From: Hymenobacter perfusus
GTDB taxonomy: Bacteria; Bacteroidota; Bacteroidia; Cytophagales; Hymenobacteraceae
Length of the DNA stretch: 64,000 nt
NCBI RefSeq assembly: GCF_003944765.1
Contig: NZ_RWIU01000001.1
Coordinates: 124,001 to 188,000 of the forward strand
Direction: 5' to 3'
The notes beneath the pieces were generated by a model that ran no database searches, was not told where the DNA came from, and saw nothing but the letters and a program-made list of their open reading frames with translations. Every line of letters begins with the position of its first letter. Position 1 is the first letter of the stretch. Positions 62,352-64,000 of this stretch are shown here, in pieces. The position numbers and the translations under genes are program-made.

Positions 62352-63107
62352 TTAAAACTTCACCCGGCCTTCTACTTTGGCCTCGATGGGTTTGCCTTGC
62401 TTGGTTTGCTCCTGGATGTACTCGGCAATGGCGGAGCGCAGCAGCACGCCGGTGCCACGCGGCTTGAGGGCTTTGAAGAACACCATGTTGTCGCCACCCC
62501 CGGCCAGGTAGTCGGAAATGGCGATGGTGTAAGTGCGGGCGGCGTCAAAGGGCTGCCCATTGATGAGAATGTTCTGGGCCTTACCATCGGCCCCTACCGT
62601 GTAGGTAGCGCCTGAAACGGCCATTTTGATGCGGTTTGCATAGTCGAACAGCTGCTGTACCACGGCCCCGGAAGCATCCAGTACCACCAACTCATTCTCA
62701 AAAGGCATTAGCTCAAACACCGAGCCCATGGTCACGGCCCCGGCCGGAATGGGTGCCCGTAGCCCCCCGTTCGACATCACGCCCAGATCAACGGGCTGGT
62801 TCAGCTCCCGGCTGGCGCGCACCCGCTGTATATCCCCCACGAAGTTAGCCAGTGGCGACTCGCCGCTGTTCTTGGTGATGGCTGCCGGAGCCTGGCCTAT
62901 CACGGCCGTCATCTGGTCGGTAACACGCTGGCGGTAGGGCGCAATGGTAGCGGCGGCCTGGGCGTTATCAGCCAGGGCTTTGCCTACGGGCTGGGCCGTA
63001 ACGGGGGCCAGTTGCGCCTTGGGCAGGTAGCCCCCGTTACGGCAGGCCGAAAAGAGCAGGCCGGTGGCCAGCCACAGCCCCAAGCTACGGTTTACAAATT
63101 TGTTCAT
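62352..63107 (-). CDS. 5'-nucleotidase C-terminal domain lipoprotein
   Basis: 251 residues. A lipoprotein signal with LLFSAC is followed by a lone 5'-nucleotidase C-terminal domain: NSGESPLANFVGDIQRVRA, GVMSNGGLRAPIPAG, FELMPFENELVVLD, and YTIAISDYLAGGGDNM, which carry the nucleotide-stacking residues of UshA-type enzymes. It lacks the metallophosphatase half, which the next gene on the same strand encodes. The two proteins may assemble into one enzyme at the membrane. The ATG at 63107 lies only 4 nt after a TACCTTTG box, so the mRNA is probably leaderless. Confidence 0.88.
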   Translation of the reverse strand: MNKFVNRSLGLWLATGLLFSACRNGGYLPKAQLAPVTAQPVGKALADNAQAAATIAPYRQRVTDQMTAVIGQAPAAITKNSGESPLANFVGDIQRVRASRELNQPVDLGVMSNGGLRAPIPAGAVTMGSVFELMPFENELVVLDASGAVVQQLFDYANRIKMAVSGATYTVGADGKAQNILINGQPFDAARTYTIAISDYLAGGGDNMVFFKALKPRGTGVLLRSAIAEYIQEQTKQGKPIEAKVEGRVKF

Positions 63108-63111
63108 TGGG

Positions 63112-63119
63112 CAAAGGTA
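63112..63119 (-). promoter_or_regulatory. -7 box, 4 nt before the lipoprotein gene ATG
   Basis: TACCTTTG on the minus strand, an exact match that nearly touches the start codon. Confidence 0.55.
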
Positions 63120-63137
63120 AGGCGAGAAACCGGAGAC

Positions 63138-64000
63138 CTACTTCGTGAGGTCGTAGCTCAACAGTCCAAAAATCCTGGTGACGGCAGTGGTAGTGCCAGT
63201 AACTGTTGAGAAACCATTACCCCGTTCCAGTCGCGCTTCAACCCCTAATTTACGCTGTCCTTCTTTCCCGATGCGCAATCCTATTCCTCCTGTACCCAGC
63301 AGTTCGAATCGGCGAATGGTTCTGTCAACAACTAATCCTACTCCAGTTGGATTGATGGTGAATGTTGGGAACAGATATAGGTGCGACTTTTCTTCTAAGG
63401 CAAAGCCTCCGCCGAAGCCAAGTTGGAGATAAGGTCGCACTTTGCCTTTGCGTGCGGTATACCGTAATATCAGAGGCATCCGAATGTAGCTCAAAGTAAG
63501 TGGGGCCGATGCCGCGCCGTTTCCAGTACCGGAAGACGAGTAAACAGTGTACTCTTGCGCGTGATAGTATGCCTCCAACTGCAGCGAGAGTTTCTCGCTA
63601 ACCGCCGGTATCGTTAAATTTACTCCAAGGCCAACAAGGGGATCAACTGACCCAGCGTATTTTCCATCTGAGTTAAATGAGCTGCCTGTAATAGAAAGCG
63701 TACTAGTGCCCGCGCCAGCTAATACTAACAGCGTCAGATGGTCTTTGGGCCGCTGACCCATATTGGTGTTGCGAGGCACCTCGGAAGCTGAACAGTTATT
63801 GTAGCGGGTTACAAGATCAGCCAGTGCCTGCGCGCGTAAAGGTAGGCGTAGAATATATCGTTGCACGGCCGGGCAGTCCTGGAACGCGGTGGCAAGAGTA
63901 TTCCGGTAAATAAATTGCTCTTCGCTAACAAACTGGTTGTCCTGTTGCACCCGTACTGTGCGCTGCACCAATTCTACTACGGGCTCCGCAGCCACGCCCA
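63138..64000 (-). CDS. Outer membrane beta-barrel protein, truncated by the window edge
   Basis: At least 286 residues; the frame is open to the right edge, so the N-terminus is missing and a GTG at 63995 is not a convincing start. The visible part begins with a polar region with Cys residues (AFQDCPAVQRYIL, RYNNCSASEV), then amphipathic strands of a PorT-like barrel (PLILRYTARKGKVRPYLQLG, GGIGLRIGKEGQRKLGV), ending IFGLLSYDLTK. It is likely an outer-membrane protein of unknown role, with more AT-rich sequence than neighbouring genes. Confidence 0.7.
   Translation of the reverse strand, partial: GVAAEPVVELVQRTVRVQQDNQFVSEEQFIYRNTLATAFQDCPAVQRYILRLPLRAQALADLVTRYNNCSASEVPRNTNMGQRPKDHLTLLVLAGAGTSTLSITGSSFNSDGKYAGSVDPLVGLGVNLTIPAVSEKLSLQLEAYYHAQEYTVYSSSGTGNGAASAPLTLSYIRMPLILRYTARKGKVRPYLQLGFGGGFALEEKSHLYLFPTFTINPTGVGLVVDRTIRRFELLGTGGIGLRIGKEGQRKLGVEARLERGNGFSTVTGTTTAVTRIFGLLSYDLTK

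Overview
The window looks like a chromosomal segment of a GC-rich member of the Bacteroidota, most likely Hymenobacter or a close relative in the Cytophagales. The evidence is three SusC/RagA TonB-dependent transporters with SusD partners, two type IX secretion proteins (PorQ and a PorE-like OmpA protein), Bacteroidota-type promoter boxes (TAnnTTTG or TAnnTTCG) before many genes with almost no Shine-Dalgarno sequences, and typical family versions of DUF6702, a lone dnaA and BCAT. No tRNA, rRNA, CRISPR array, intact insertion sequence or prophage was found.

Layout. 1-3.1 kb: a SusC gene on the minus strand, with its probable SusD partner starting at the left edge. 3.4-7.1 kb: RNase D, a MazG-type pyrophosphohydrolase, D-aminoacyl-tRNA deacylase and a GT-C-like membrane protein. 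7.2-11 kb: a SGNH-fold lipoprotein that seems to lack its catalytic Ser and His, paired with a FadL-type porin, then MltG. 11.1-15.9 kb: a glyoxylate-shunt module, with a RamB/ScfR-like regulator divergent from malate synthase (aceB) and isocitrate lyase (aceA); a perfect palindrome overlaps the aceB promoter. 16.1-22.8 kb: ComB, GcvT, a free-standing CZB protein followed by a CHASE3 histidine kinase and a response regulator, RNase HII, a small acidic protein with a possible small RNA upstream, and a Nudix hydrolase. 22.9-31 kb: PlsC, GatC, a large membrane/TPR protein, a lone MacB/LolD-type ATPase, a PduO-type adenosyltransferase, IlvE and prfB with the programmed +1 frameshift. 31.1-41.4 kb: a visibly AT-richer block of two divergent SusC/SusD pairs. 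41.4-50 kb: SDR, HslU, PorQ, Lon and PorE. 50.2-64 kb: DUF6702 protein, RseP and Dxr, small hypothetical genes, an EEP hydrolase, a HAD phosphatase, GH3, OsmC, DnaA, a two-gene 5'-nucleotidase, and a truncated outer-membrane beta-barrel.

Most of the window is housekeeping. The unusual material is between the genes. At least four families of long inverted repeats sit in the gaps: a GTCAT...ATGAC family in about seven copies, a GGATT family in two copies, one CCCCTCTCC element and one AATGTGA element. Terminators are very long and near-perfect palindromes. Several genes have a promoter box only 4-6 nt from the start codon, which implies leaderless mRNAs. The best candidates for new biology are the degenerate SGNH/FadL pair, the operator in the aceB-regulator gap, the split CZB/CHASE3 sensor cassette, the split 5'-nucleotidase and the hairpin-repeat families. 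I did not see a clear novel defence or mobile system.
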